Shown here piece by piece: positions 34,726 to 43,884 of a DNA stretch of 64,000 nucleotides. A model generated the notes under the pieces. That model had not been told where the DNA came from, did not search any database, and worked only from the letters and a program-made list of their open reading frames with translations. The stretch is from assembly GCF_947488945.1 (NCBI RefSeq), contig NZ_CANLBS010000020.1, forward strand, positions 62,001 through 126,000, given 5' to 3'. The position numbers and the translations under genes were made by a program. The stretch comes from an uncultured Streptomyces sp. (lineage in GTDB: Bacteria > Actinomycetota > Actinomycetes > Streptomycetales > Streptomycetaceae). The first letter of the stretch is position 1. Every line of letters starts with the position of its first letter.

Positions 34726-37700
34726 ATGAATCGCTCCCTCCACCGGTCGCTGCGGCGCCCGCTCGCGGCGGCCGTCGCGGCCGCCGGGCTGCTGGGGCTC
34801 CTCACCGCCGTCCCGCGCCCCGCGCCGGCCGAGGCCGTGCCCGTCGCGTCGGCGGACACCTCGGCGACCGTCTTCTACTGGACGAAGACCCGGAACTGGT
34901 CCTCCTACCGCCTGCACTACGCCCCCGACGGCGGCTCCTGGACCACCGTCCCCGGCACCGCGATGACCGCGGCCTGCACGGACTGGGTGAAGCTGACCGT
35001 GCCGCTCGGCGGCGCGGCCGGGCTGGCGGCCACCTTCAACGACGGCAACGGCGTCTGGGACAACAACAACGGCAAGAACTACGCCCTGGGCACCGGCGAC
35101 ATCACGGTCAGGGACGGCGTGGTGGCCCACAGCGACCCGTGCGCCACCACGCCCACCGGCCCCTCCCCCTCCCCCACGCCCGGCGCGTCCGGCAACACCG
35201 CCGAGGTCTTCTACTCGACCGCGAACGTCGGCTGGAACACCGTCAACATGCACCACAAGCCCACCGGGGGCGCCTGGACGACCGTGCCGGGAGTAGGCAT
35301 GGCGGCGGCCTGCACCGGGTGGGTGAAGCGGACCGTGGACCTCGGTTCCGCCACCTCGCTGGTGGCCGCCTTCAACAACGGCAACGGCGTCTGGGACAAC
35401 AACAACGGCTCCGACTACACCCTCGCCGCCGGCCGCAGCACGGTGAGGGACAACAAGGTGACCGGGTCGGCGGCCGACCCGTGCGCCTCCGCCGTGCCGG
35501 ACACCGCGGCGCCGACCGTGCCGACGGGGGTGACCGCCACGGCGGACGGCACCTCCGTCGTGGTGTCCTGGCAGCCCTCCACCGACGCCGTCGGGGTGAC
35601 GAAGTACCAGGTGACGAGGGTCGGCGGCACCAAGGGCGACCGGGTCGCCGACGTGGGTTCCACCGTGTACTCGGACACCGGGCTGGAGCCCAGGACGTCC
35701 TACCGCTACACCGTCCGGGCGGTCGACGCGGCCGGCAACGTCTCGGGCGCCTCGGCGGCGGCCTCCGCCACCACCGGCGCACAGCCGCCCGCCGCCGGCC
35801 AGGGCGCTCCGCTGGGCACCGACCCGCGCAGGGACCCGATCTACTTCGTGCTGACCGCCCGGTTCAACGACGGCGACACCTCCAACGACCGGGGCGGCAG
35901 CCAGCACGTGAAGTCGGGCAACGCCGCCAACCAGGACCCCATGTTCCGGGGCGACTTCAAGGGCCTGGTCGACAAGCTCGACTACATCAAGGGCCTCGGG
36001 TTCTCCGCCGTCTGGATCACCCCGGTCGTGCTCAACCGGTCCGACTACGACTACCACGGGTACCACGGCTACGACTTCTACCGGGTCGACCCCCGGCTGG
36101 AGTCGGCCGGCGCCTCCTACCAGGACCTCATCGACGCCGCCCACGCCAAGGGCATGAAGATCTACCAGGACGTCGTCTACAACCACTCCTCCCGGTGGGG
36201 CGCCAAGGGCCTGTTCACGCCGACGGTCTACGGCGTGCGGGACAGCCAGTGGAGCTGGTACTACGACGAGAAGAACGACGGCTTCGAGTACGACGGTCTG
36301 ACGGTGGAGACCAAGTCCGGGAAGTCGTACTACAACGGCGACCTCTGGTCCACGGCGGAGCCGACCGGCAACACCTGTCTGAACTGGGGCAAGCCCACCG
36401 GCGGGAAGTCCGCGGAGGGCTACACGGTCTACAACTGCCAGTGGCCGAACCCGACGTCCGGCATGTTCCCTTCCGCGTACTACCACCGGTGCTGGATCGG
36501 CAACTGGGAGGGCGAGGACTCACGGAGCTGCTGGCTGCACGAGGACCTGGCCGACTTCGACACCGAGAGCCCCGCCGTCCAGAACTACCTGATCGGCGCC
36601 TACGACAAGTACATCGACATGGGCGTGGACGGCTTCCGGGTGGACACCGCCGTGCACATCCCGCGCACCACCTGGAACCGGCGCTTCCTGCCCGCCATCC
36701 AGGAGCGCGTCACCGCGCGCTTCGGCGCGGCGGCGGCGAAGAACTTCTTCGTCTTCGGCGAGGTGGCGGCGTTCGTCAACGACAAGTGGAACCGCGGCTC
36801 GGTCAACCACTCCGCGCAGTTCTACACCTGGAAGGAGCGCAAGGAGTACAGCGCGGACGACGCCGCGGCGGCGCTGGAGATGTACGACTACGAGCAGCAG
36901 CAGGGCACCGGCGCCCAGCCCACCTCCACCAACGCCTTCCTGAACGGCAACAGCTATCACGCCCCGGACCACAGCCGGTTCTCCGGGATGAACGTCATCG
37001 ACATGCGGATGCACATGAACTTCGGTGACGCGAACAACGCCTACCACAACGGCAAGGACTCCGACGACAGCTACAACGACGCCACGTACAACGTGGTGTA
37101 CGTGGACAGCCACGACTACGGGCCGAACAAGAGCAGCGAACGCTACGCGGGCGGCACCGACGCGTGGGCGGAGAACATGTCGCTGATGTGGACCTTCCGC
37201 GGCATCCCGACGCTGTACTACGGCTCGGAGGTGGAGTTCCAGGCCGGCAAGAAGATCGACTGCGGGCCGAGCTGCCCGCTGGCGACGACGGGGCGCGCCT
37301 ACTTCGGCGACAGGATCGCCGGACAGGTCACCGCCCCGGACTTCAGCACGGTGGCGTCGGCGAGCGGCGCGGTGGCGGACACGCTGTCCCAGCCGCTGGT
37401 GAAGCACGTGCAGCGGCTCAACCAGATCCGCCGCGCGGTGCCGGCGCTCCAGATGGGCCAGTACTCCACGGAGGGCATCACCGGCTCGATGGCGTACAAG
37501 CGGCGCTACACCGACGCGGCGAGCGGGGTGGACAGCTTCGCGCTGGTGACGGTCACGGGTGCGGCCACGTACACCGGTGTGCCGAACGGGTCCTACACCG
37601 ACGCCGTCACCGGCGACACGAGGACGGTGACGGACGGGAAGCTGTCGGTGGCCGCTCCGGGCAAGGGCAACCTGCGGGTCTACGTGCTGGACCTGGGCGG

Positions 37701-37752
37701 GGCGAACAAGGGGCCCGGCAAGGTCGGGACGGCGGGTCCGTACCTGAAGTGA
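34726..37752 (+). CDS. Secreted GH13 alpha-amylase with two CBM25 and one FnIII domain
   Basis: A 1008-residue exported enzyme for starch-like alpha-1,4-glucans. A signal peptide (to about residue 40) precedes two starch-binding CBM25 modules (about 43-130 and 160-245; both carry NNGNGVWDNNNG-like ligand loops). A Thr/Pro/Ser linker lies between them. A fibronectin III domain (about 260-350) comes next. The GH13 barrel starts near 365: region I DVVYNH (482-487), nucleophile Asp640 in GFRVDTAVH, acid/base Glu679 in FGEV, and Asp797 in VDSHD. The C-terminal beta domain is intact. The ATG has CTGGAG upstream. The stop lies within a short repeat. Confidence 0.95.
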   Translation: MNRSLHRSLRRPLAAAVAAAGLLGLLTAVPRPAPAEAVPVASADTSATVFYWTKTRNWSSYRLHYAPDGGSWTTVPGTAMTAACTDWVKLTVPLGGAAGLAATFNDGNGVWDNNNGKNYALGTGDITVRDGVVAHSDPCATTPTGPSPSPTPGASGNTAEVFYSTANVGWNTVNMHHKPTGGAWTTVPGVGMAAACTGWVKRTVDLGSATSLVAAFNNGNGVWDNNNGSDYTLAAGRSTVRDNKVTGSAADPCASAVPDTAAPTVPTGVTATADGTSVVVSWQPSTDAVGVTKYQVTRVGGTKGDRVADVGSTVYSDTGLEPRTSYRYTVRAVDAAGNVSGASAAASATTGAQPPAAGQGAPLGTDPRRDPIYFVLTARFNDGDTSNDRGGSQHVKSGNAANQDPMFRGDFKGLVDKLDYIKGLGFSAVWITPVVLNRSDYDYHGYHGYDFYRVDPRLESAGASYQDLIDAAHAKGMKIYQDVVYNHSSRWGAKGLFTPTVYGVRDSQWSWYYDEKNDGFEYDGLTVETKSGKSYYNGDLWSTAEPTGNTCLNWGKPTGGKSAEGYTVYNCQWPNPTSGMFPSAYYHRCWIGNWEGEDSRSCWLHEDLADFDTESPAVQNYLIGAYDKYIDMGVDGFRVDTAVHIPRTTWNRRFLPAIQERVTARFGAAAAKNFFVFGEVAAFVNDKWNRGSVNHSAQFYTWKERKEYSADDAAAALEMYDYEQQQGTGAQPTSTNAFLNGNSYHAPDHSRFSGMNVIDMRMHMNFGDANNAYHNGKDSDDSYNDATYNVVYVDSHDYGPNKSSERYAGGTDAWAENMSLMWTFRGIPTLYYGSEVEFQAGKKIDCGPSCPLATTGRAYFGDRIAGQVTAPDFSTVASASGAVADTLSQPLVKHVQRLNQIRRAVPALQMGQYSTEGITGSMAYKRRYTDAASGVDSFALVTVTGAATYTGVPNGSYTDAVTGDTRTVTDGKLSVAAPGKGNLRVYVLDLGGANKGPGKVGTAGPYLK

Positions 37753-37860
37753 TCCGTGTCTGAAGTGATCCGTACCTGACGTGACCCGCCGTGCCGCGGG
37801 TCACCGTGCGGCGGGTCACCGTGCGGCGGGTCACCGTGCGGCGGGTCACCGTGCGGCGGG
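37744..37860. repeat. Minisatellite at the amylase 3' end
   Basis: Two parts. CTGAAGTGATCCGT, containing the amylase stop codon, is repeated exactly at 37744-37757 and 37760-37773, with a degenerate third copy. Then the 15-mer CGGGTCACCGTGCGG occurs four times without change at 37797-37856, plus four more bases. The array fills nearly all of the gap to the convergent galM gene. Confidence 0.92.
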
Positions 37861-37904
37861 CGCCCGACGGCGTCCGCCGCACGGGCGCGCGAGGGGGTGC
37901 CCGG

Positions 37905-38990
37905 TCAGTTCCGCGGCTCCGGCGCGCGCAGGTGGGGGAAGCGGAGTTCGGTGCGGCTGCGCGCGGGGGCGCCGGGGCGCAGCACGGTGCTCGGGTGGGC
38001 GGGCCGGTTGGGTGAGTCGGGCAGGTGCTGGGTCTCCAGGCAGACGGCGCCGTGCCGTTCCATGGGACGGCCGGCCGCGTCCACGAGGGTGCCGTCCAGT
38101 TGGTTCGCCGTGTAGACCTGGATGCCCGGTTCCGTCGTCCACACCTCCAGGATCCGGGCGGCGTCCGGGGCGGTGAGCCGGGCGGCGCGGCGCAGGTCCG
38201 TCCGCGGGCCGTGTTGCCGGAGCACCCAGCAGTGGTCGTAGCCGCCGGCGTCGCGCAGTTGTCCGTCGTCGGCGGCGAGCCGCTCCTTCAGCAGGCGCGG
38301 CCGGGTGAGGTCGAACGGGGTGCCTGCGACCGGCAGCGGCGGGCCGAGCGGGATGCCGTCGGCGTCCACCGGCAGCCAGGCGTCGGCGTCGACCTCCAGC
38401 AGGTGGCCGAGGACGTCGCCGTGGCCGGCGAGGTCGAAGTAGGCGTGGTTGGTGAGGTTGACGACGGTCGGCCGGTCGGCGACCGCCTCGTACCCGAGGC
38501 GCAGGGTGCCGGACGGGCCGAGGGTGTAGGTGACGGAGGCGTCCAGCGCGCCGGGGAAGCCCATGTCGCCGTCGGGGCTGTGCAGGGTGAGCCGCACCGA
38601 GACGCTGTCCCCGGTCCGTTCGGCGGTGGCGTCCCACACCTTGCCGTGGAAGCCCCCGGGGCCTCCGTGCAGGGTGTGTCCGCGGTCGTTGACCGGGAGT
38701 TCGTGGTCGGTGCCGTCCAGGGTGAAGCGGCCGTGCGCGATGCGGTTGGCGTACCGGCCGACGACCGCGCCGACGTACGGGTGCTCGCCCGTGTAGTCGC
38801 CGAGTGCGGTCAGCCCCCGCAGGACGGGGCCCGGCACGCCGGCCGTGTCGGGCACGGTGAGGCGGTGCAGGGTGGCGCCGAGGGTGAGGATCTCGGCGCG
38901 CACCCCCGTCCCGCTGTCGAGGACGAAGCGGTGGACTTCCGTGCCGTGTACGAGGCCGAAGAAAGTCCGGTGCACGGTGGGGCGCGGCAT
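37905..38990 (-). CDS. galM: Aldose 1-epimerase (mutarotase)
   Basis: A 361-residue cytoplasmic enzyme that interconverts alpha and beta anomers of galactose and related hexoses. Signature segments are PYVGAVVGRYANRIAHGRFTLDG, RGHTLHGGPGGFHGKVWD (catalytic His), VVNLTNHAYFDLAGHG (second His) and CLETQHLPDSPNRPAHPS (catalytic Glu). The ATG at 38990 shares its A with the stop of the LacI gene. It ends a six-gene sugar-import operon, so it probably handles the imported sugar. Confidence 0.93.
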   Translation of the reverse strand: MPRPTVHRTFFGLVHGTEVHRFVLDSGTGVRAEILTLGATLHRLTVPDTAGVPGPVLRGLTALGDYTGEHPYVGAVVGRYANRIAHGRFTLDGTDHELPVNDRGHTLHGGPGGFHGKVWDATAERTGDSVSVRLTLHSPDGDMGFPGALDASVTYTLGPSGTLRLGYEAVADRPTVVNLTNHAYFDLAGHGDVLGHLLEVDADAWLPVDADGIPLGPPLPVAGTPFDLTRPRLLKERLAADDGQLRDAGGYDHCWVLRQHGPRTDLRRAARLTAPDAARILEVWTTEPGIQVYTANQLDGTLVDAAGRPMERHGAVCLETQHLPDSPNRPAHPSTVLRPGAPARSRTELRFPHLRAPEPRN

Positions 38991-40021
38991 CACCGGCTCC
39001 CGGGGCCGGCGGGGCGCTCGGCCGAGGTGGACTCGCGGACGACGAGGCGGTAGCCGGGGCGCCGGCGGCGCGGCTCGACGGCCTGGCCGGACAGCCGTTC
39101 GACGAGGCTGTCGACGGCGAGCCGGGCGATGGCCTCCTTGTCCGGGGCGATGGTGGTCAGGGTGGTGGCGCCGTAGCTGCTCTCCTCGATGTCGTCGAAG
39201 CCGACGAAGGCGATGTCGCCGGGGATGCCGAGCCCCCGCTCGGTGGCGGTGCGCATCGCGCCGACGGCGATCAGGTCGTTGTACGCGAACACGGCGGTGG
39301 GCCGGACGCCCCGGTCGAGGAGGGCCGCCATCGCGGCGGCCCCGTCCTCGCGCCCGTATCCGTCGGTGACGACGACCAGGGACTCGTCGGGTTCGATGCC
39401 GGAGGCCGCGAGCTCCTCCCGCCAGCCGCGCAGCCGCAGGTGGGCGGGCTGGCGTTCGCGGCCGGTGCGGGAGCCGACGAACGCGATCCGGCGGTGGCCC
39501 TGTTCCACCAGGTGCCGCACGGCGGTCCGGGCGGCGGCCACGTTGTCGATGGCGATGTGGTCGTAGGGTGCCTCGTACTCCCGCTCCCCCAGCAGCACCA
39601 GCGGGGCGGTCTCGGTGCGCGCCATCAGGTCCTCGGTCTCCAGGTGGATGGGGCTGAGGATGAGGCCGTCGATCACATGGGACCTGAATCCCTGGCTGAC
39701 CAGCAGTTCCTTCTCCCGCAGCCCCGCGGTGTGGTCGACCAGCACGGTGTAGTCGTGGCGTGCGGCGGCGTCGACGACCGCGCCGGCGAGTTCGGCGAAG
39801 TACGGGTTGCCGAACTCGGGCACGGCGAGGGCGATGATCCCGGTGCGGCCCTTGCGCAGATGGCGGGCGGTGAGGTTCGGGCGGTAGCCGAGCTCGTCGA
39901 TGGCCTGCTGGACCTTGGCCCGCATCTTCGGTGTGACGTGCTGGTAGTTGTTGACGACGTTCGACACGGTCTTGATGGATACGCCCGCCCGCTGCGCAAC
40001 GTCCTTCAGGCTGACGCCCAC
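38990..40021 (-). CDS. LacI-family transcriptional regulator
   Basis: A 343-residue repressor. The N-terminal HTH with hinge helix reads VSLKDVAQRAGVSIKTVSNVVNNYQHVTPKMRAKV...IDELGYRPNLTARHLRKG, and the effector domain has ALAVPEFGNPYFAELAGAV and AFVGFDDIEESSYGATTLTTIAPD. The GTG at 40021 follows CGAGGAGTGCC. It lies within the ABC-transporter operon, so it is probably autoregulated. The related AACGTT-centred palindromes upstream of the operon (45146), the GH2 gene (48827) and the GH92 gene (51539) are its likely operators. Confidence 0.92.
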   Translation of the reverse strand: MGVSLKDVAQRAGVSIKTVSNVVNNYQHVTPKMRAKVQQAIDELGYRPNLTARHLRKGRTGIIALAVPEFGNPYFAELAGAVVDAAARHDYTVLVDHTAGLREKELLVSQGFRSHVIDGLILSPIHLETEDLMARTETAPLVLLGEREYEAPYDHIAIDNVAAARTAVRHLVEQGHRRIAFVGSRTGRERQPAHLRLRGWREELAASGIEPDESLVVVTDGYGREDGAAAMAALLDRGVRPTAVFAYNDLIAVGAMRTATERGLGIPGDIAFVGFDDIEESSYGATTLTTIAPDKEAIARLAVDSLVERLSGQAVEPRRRRPGYRLVVRESTSAERPAGPGSR

Positions 40022-40072
40022 GGCACTCCTCGACTCGATACGGCTCTGACCCCGGCTGGACCCCCGTGCAGC

Positions 40073-41116
40073 TCAGGTGGATCTGCGGCTGCGCGCCAGA
40101 TAGCGCTGAGCGACCACCACCACGATAAGGAAACCGCCGCTGACCACGGACTGGTAGGAGGAGTTGAGCGAGCCGATCTGGTTGATCAGGTTCTGGATGA
40201 CGGCGAGCAGCAGGACGCCCCAGAGGGTGCCGCTGACCGAGCCGGCGCCGCCGATCAGCAGGGTGCCGCCGATGACGACGGCGGAGATCGCGTCGAGTTC
40301 CATGCCGACCCCGACGATGGTGACCCCGGAGGTGAGCCGGGCGGCGTTGAGGGCCCCGGCGAGTCCGGCGAGCAGCCCGCTGAGGGTGTAGACGAGGAGC
40401 TTGGTGCGGGCGACGGGCAGACCCATCAAGGTGGCGGCGTCGGCGCTGCCGCCGACCGCGAAGAGCGTCTGGCCGAACGAGGTCCGCTGGAGCACGGTCC
40501 CGCCGATCCCGAAGAGGGCCAGGGCGATCAGGATCGGGTACCCGAAGCCCCAGACGCTGCCCTGGCCCAGCTCGGCGAAGGCGGAGTCCTTGGGCACGAG
40601 GTAGGTGGTGGCGCCCTCGTCGGTGATCGACAGCAGCAGGCCCCGGGCGCCGAGCAGGGTGGCCAGGGTGACGATGAAGGGGGCCAGGTTGCCCCGGGCG
40701 ATCAGGAAGCCGTTGAGCAGGCCGATCGCTCCGCACACCAGCAGCGGGGCGAGCAGCGCGGCGAGGAAGCCCCACTGCGAGGCCCAGGCGGCGAGCACCC
40801 CGCCGAGGGCGAAGACGGAGCCGACGGACAGGTCGATGCCGCCGGTGATGATCACCAGGGTCATGCCGAGCGCGACGACGGCGAGGAAGGACGCCTGGAC
40901 GGTGACGCCGCGGGCGTTGTCCAGGGTGGCGAAGGTCGGGTAGACGAAGGAGGCGATGATCACGACGGTCAGCAGGACCGCCAGGACGCCCTGGCGCTGG
41001 AGGAGTTCGGCGGCGCGCCGCCGGCCGCCGGGCGCGGGTTCGCCGGCCGGCCGGGAGGCGGACGCCTCGGGCGGCGGGGACGCGGGGGCGGCGGGGGCTG
41101 TGGTGGTTTCGTTCAT
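40073..41116 (-). CDS. Sugar ABC transporter permease (YjfF-like)
   Basis: A 347-residue permease with about ten membrane helices after a 35-residue Pro/Ala-rich cytosolic tail. The RbsC/YjfF-type motif ALGMTLVIITGGIDLSVGSVFALGGV is clear, with IGGTLLIGGAGSVSGTLWGVLLL near the end. The ATG overlaps the stop of the other permease (ATGA). Two different permeases with one two-domain ATPase is the arrangement of the YtfQRT-YjfF galactofuranose importer of E. coli, unlike ribose or xylose systems with a single permease gene. Confidence 0.92.
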   Translation of the reverse strand: MNETTTAPAAPASPPPEASASRPAGEPAPGGRRRAAELLQRQGVLAVLLTVVIIASFVYPTFATLDNARGVTVQASFLAVVALGMTLVIITGGIDLSVGSVFALGGVLAAWASQWGFLAALLAPLLVCGAIGLLNGFLIARGNLAPFIVTLATLLGARGLLLSITDEGATTYLVPKDSAFAELGQGSVWGFGYPILIALALFGIGGTVLQRTSFGQTLFAVGGSADAATLMGLPVARTKLLVYTLSGLLAGLAGALNAARLTSGVTIVGVGMELDAISAVVIGGTLLIGGAGSVSGTLWGVLLLAVIQNLINQIGSLNSSYQSVVSGGFLIVVVVAQRYLARSRRST

Positions 41117-42129
41117 CGGGACCGACGCTCCCGGGCGACGTAGACGGCGGCGACGATGATCGCCGCCTGGGCGATCTGGGCGGTGGAGTCGGGCAGGTCG
41201 TGCTTGACGAGGGTGGCGCGGAGCAGCTGCATCAGCAGGGCGCCGGCCACGGTGCCGAGCACCCGGACGGATCCGCCGTTGAGGGGGGTGCCGCCGACGA
41301 CGACGGCCGTGATGGCGGAGAGTTCCATCAGGGTGCCGAGCGAGGACGGGTCGCTGGCGGTGAGCCGGGCGGTGGCGAGTACCCCGGCGAGGGCCGCGAG
41401 GACGCCGCAGAGCACGTACACGCCGATCAGGACGCGCTTGACGGGGAGCCCGGCGAGGGCGGCGGCGGACCGGTTGCCGCCGACGGCGACGATCTGGCGG
41501 CCGAAGGTGGTGCGCCGCACCAGGAAGGCGACGGCGGCGGCGAGCACCGCGGCGATCCAGACCACCAGCGGGACGCCGAGGAGGGAGCCGGTGCCGAGCG
41601 ACAGGAGATCGGGGTTGACGATCTGCTTGAGCTGTCCGTCCGCCACCACCAGGGCGATGCCCCGGCCGCCGACGAAGAGCGCGAGGGTGGCCACGATCGG
41701 CTGGAGGCCGACGAGGGAGACCAGGGCGCCGTTGACCGCGCCGACGACCGCTCCGGCCAGCAGGGCGACGACGAGGGCGGGCACCAGGCCGTAGCCGAGG
41801 TAGAGCGGGAGGAAGGCGGCGGCCAGCGCCATGGTGGAGCCGACCGACAGGTCCACGCCCTCGGTGCCGATGACCAGGGCCATGCCCAGGGCGACGATCA
41901 CGATGGGGGCGACCTGGACCAGCTGGGTGCGGAAGTTGTCCGCGGTCATGAAGTGGTCGGTGAACAGGGCGTTGAAGAGCAGCACCACGGCGACGGCGAC
42001 GTACACGCCGTACTCCTGGTACCAGGACGGTTCGCGGAGCCGCGCGAGAGCGGGGGCGACCCGGCCGGACGGGCCGGGCTTGCCGGGCCGTGCGGGGGGT
42101 GCGGGCGGGGAGGCGGTGGCCTGGGTCAT
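41113..42129 (-). CDS. Sugar ABC transporter permease (YtfT-like)
   Basis: A 338-residue permease with the same fold: VIVALGMALVIGTEGVDLSVGSTMALAAAFLPLYLGYG and VVVGGTPLNGGSVRVLGTVAGALL. Here the usual GGIDLSVG is GTEGVDLSVG, a variant seen in YtfT-type proteins. The ATG at 42129 overlaps the ATPase stop, so expression is coupled along the operon. It pairs with the second permease as a heterodimeric channel (inferred). Confidence 0.92.
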   Translation of the reverse strand: MTQATASPPAPPARPGKPGPSGRVAPALARLREPSWYQEYGVYVAVAVVLLFNALFTDHFMTADNFRTQLVQVAPIVIVALGMALVIGTEGVDLSVGSTMALAAAFLPLYLGYGLVPALVVALLAGAVVGAVNGALVSLVGLQPIVATLALFVGGRGIALVVADGQLKQIVNPDLLSLGTGSLLGVPLVVWIAAVLAAAVAFLVRRTTFGRQIVAVGGNRSAAALAGLPVKRVLIGVYVLCGVLAALAGVLATARLTASDPSSLGTLMELSAITAVVVGGTPLNGGSVRVLGTVAGALLMQLLRATLVKHDLPDSTAQIAQAAIIVAAVYVARERRSR

Positions 42130-43733
42130 CGGGGCTCCTCCTGGGCCGGGGTCTTCTCCCCCGGCGCCGGTGCGTGGTCGGCGAGCACGTCGAGCAGCCG
42201 GTCCTCGGCCACGTCGTCGCCCGCCAGTTCGCCGGCGACGGCTCCGCCGCGCAGGACGACGATGCGGTCGGCACCCTCGACGAGTTCTTCGATGTCGGAC
42301 GAGATGAGCAGCACGGCGAGTCCCTCGCCGGCGAGTTCGTCGATGAGGCTCTGCACCTCGGCCTTGGCCCCGACGTCGATGCCGCGTGTCGGCTCGTCCA
42401 GCAGCAGCACCTTGGGTTCCAGGCAGAGCCAGCGCGCCAGCAGCACCTTCTGCTGGTTGCCGCCGGAGAGTTCGCCGACCTTCTGCTCGGGGCTGGACGC
42501 CTTGATCCGCAGACGCTTCATGAAGATGTCGACGATCCGGTCCTGCTTGGCGCGCGAGACGACACCGGCGCGCGACAGCCGGGGCATGGCGGCGAGCACG
42601 ATGTTCTCGCGGACGGAGAGGCCGGGCACGATGCCCTCGGCCTTGCGGTCCTCGGGCAGCAGGCTGATGCCGGCCCGGATGGCGGCGGCCGGGGTGAGCC
42701 GGCGCAACGGGACGCCGTCCACGACGAGTTCCCCGGCGTCCAGCGGCAGCGCGCCGGACAGTGCCTTGGCCGTCTCGCTGCGGCCGGAGCCGAGCAGGCC
42801 GCCGAGGCCCAGCACCTCTCCCCCGTACAGGGACAGCGAGATGTCGTGCAGCCGGTGGCGGCTGGAGACGCCGGTCGCGGTGAGCACGGGGGCGCGGGCC
42901 GCCTCGTGGCCCTCGGCTCCGAAGCTGGTGACGCCGGAGCGGCGGACCTCGGCGAGGTCGCGGCCGAGCATCATCGACACCAGTCGCATCCGGTCGAGGC
43001 CGGCGAGGTCGCCGGTGTGGATGTGCCGGCCGTCGCGCAGGACGGTGACGCGGTCGCAGATCCGGTACAGCTCGTCCATGCGGTGGCTGACGTAGAGGAC
43101 GGCGATGCCCCGCCCGCGCAGGTCGCCGATGACCCGGAAGAGGGTCTCGACCTCGCGCGGCTCCAGCGAGGAGGTGGGCTCGTCCATGATGACGACGCGG
43201 GCGTCGACGGAGACGGCCCGCGCCAGCGCGACCATCTGCTGGGTGCCGATGCCGAGGGTGTGCAGCGGTCTGCGGGGATCGACGCGTACGCCGAACCCGT
43301 CGAGGAGTTCCGCGGCCTCCCGGTGCATCCGGCCGAAGTCGATCAGGCCGAAGCGGTTCTTCGGTTCGCGGCCGAGGAAGATGTTCCGCGCCACGCTCAT
43401 CAGCGGGACGAGGTTGACCTCCTGGTAGATGGTGGAGATGCCGGCCTGCTGGGCGTCGAACGGCCGCGCGAAGGCGACGTGTTCGCCGGCCAGCAGCAGC
43501 TCGCCCTCGTCGGGGGCGTGGACGCCGGTCAGCACCTTGATCAGGGTGGACTTCCCGGCGCCGTTCTCGCCGACCAGGGCGTGGGTCTCCCCCGCGCGCA
43601 GGGCGAAGGAGACGCGGTCCAGGGCGATGACGCCCGGGAACCGCTTGCTCACCGCCCGCGCCTCCAGGACGGGGCCGGGACCGTCGGCCGCGGCGGGCGC
43701 CTGCGGCTGCGGTACTGCTTCGGGTGGTGCCAT
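42126..43733 (-). CDS. Sugar ABC transporter ATPase with two nucleotide-binding domains (YtfR-like)
   Basis: A 535-residue fused ATPase of the RbsA/MglA/YtfR group. The first domain has ALVGENGAGKST (Walker A) and VVIMDEPTSSLEPRE (Walker B). The second lacks a canonical Walker A (GLLGSGRSETAKALSG) but keeps the signature ELSGGNQQKVLLARWL and LLLDEPTRGID, normal for this family. It uses ATP to drive import through the two permeases. An Ala/Pro-rich tail precedes the first domain. Confidence 0.94.
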   Translation of the reverse strand: MAPPEAVPQPQAPAAADGPGPVLEARAVSKRFPGVIALDRVSFALRAGETHALVGENGAGKSTLIKVLTGVHAPDEGELLLAGEHVAFARPFDAQQAGISTIYQEVNLVPLMSVARNIFLGREPKNRFGLIDFGRMHREAAELLDGFGVRVDPRRPLHTLGIGTQQMVALARAVSVDARVVIMDEPTSSLEPREVETLFRVIGDLRGRGIAVLYVSHRMDELYRICDRVTVLRDGRHIHTGDLAGLDRMRLVSMMLGRDLAEVRRSGVTSFGAEGHEAARAPVLTATGVSSRHRLHDISLSLYGGEVLGLGGLLGSGRSETAKALSGALPLDAGELVVDGVPLRRLTPAAAIRAGISLLPEDRKAEGIVPGLSVRENIVLAAMPRLSRAGVVSRAKQDRIVDIFMKRLRIKASSPEQKVGELSGGNQQKVLLARWLCLEPKVLLLDEPTRGIDVGAKAEVQSLIDELAGEGLAVLLISSDIEELVEGADRIVVLRGGAVAGELAGDDVAEDRLLDVLADHAPAPGEKTPAQEEPR

Positions 43734-43884
43734 GGATCCTGGCCTTTCCGGTTTCCTTCGGACGGCGGCGGGCCGCGCCCGGGAGGGCGGGCGGCGGACC
43801 GGTGGGGCGCGCGGGGCCGGGGGCCGGGCGCGCGGGCCGGCGCGGCGCGGGGAGGAGTCGCGCCGGCCCGGTGGGAGCGGCGGA

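Noticed and set aside
37797..37860. Possible CRISPR-like array
   Set aside because: The 15-mers are directly adjacent with no unique spacers, so it is a tandem minisatellite.
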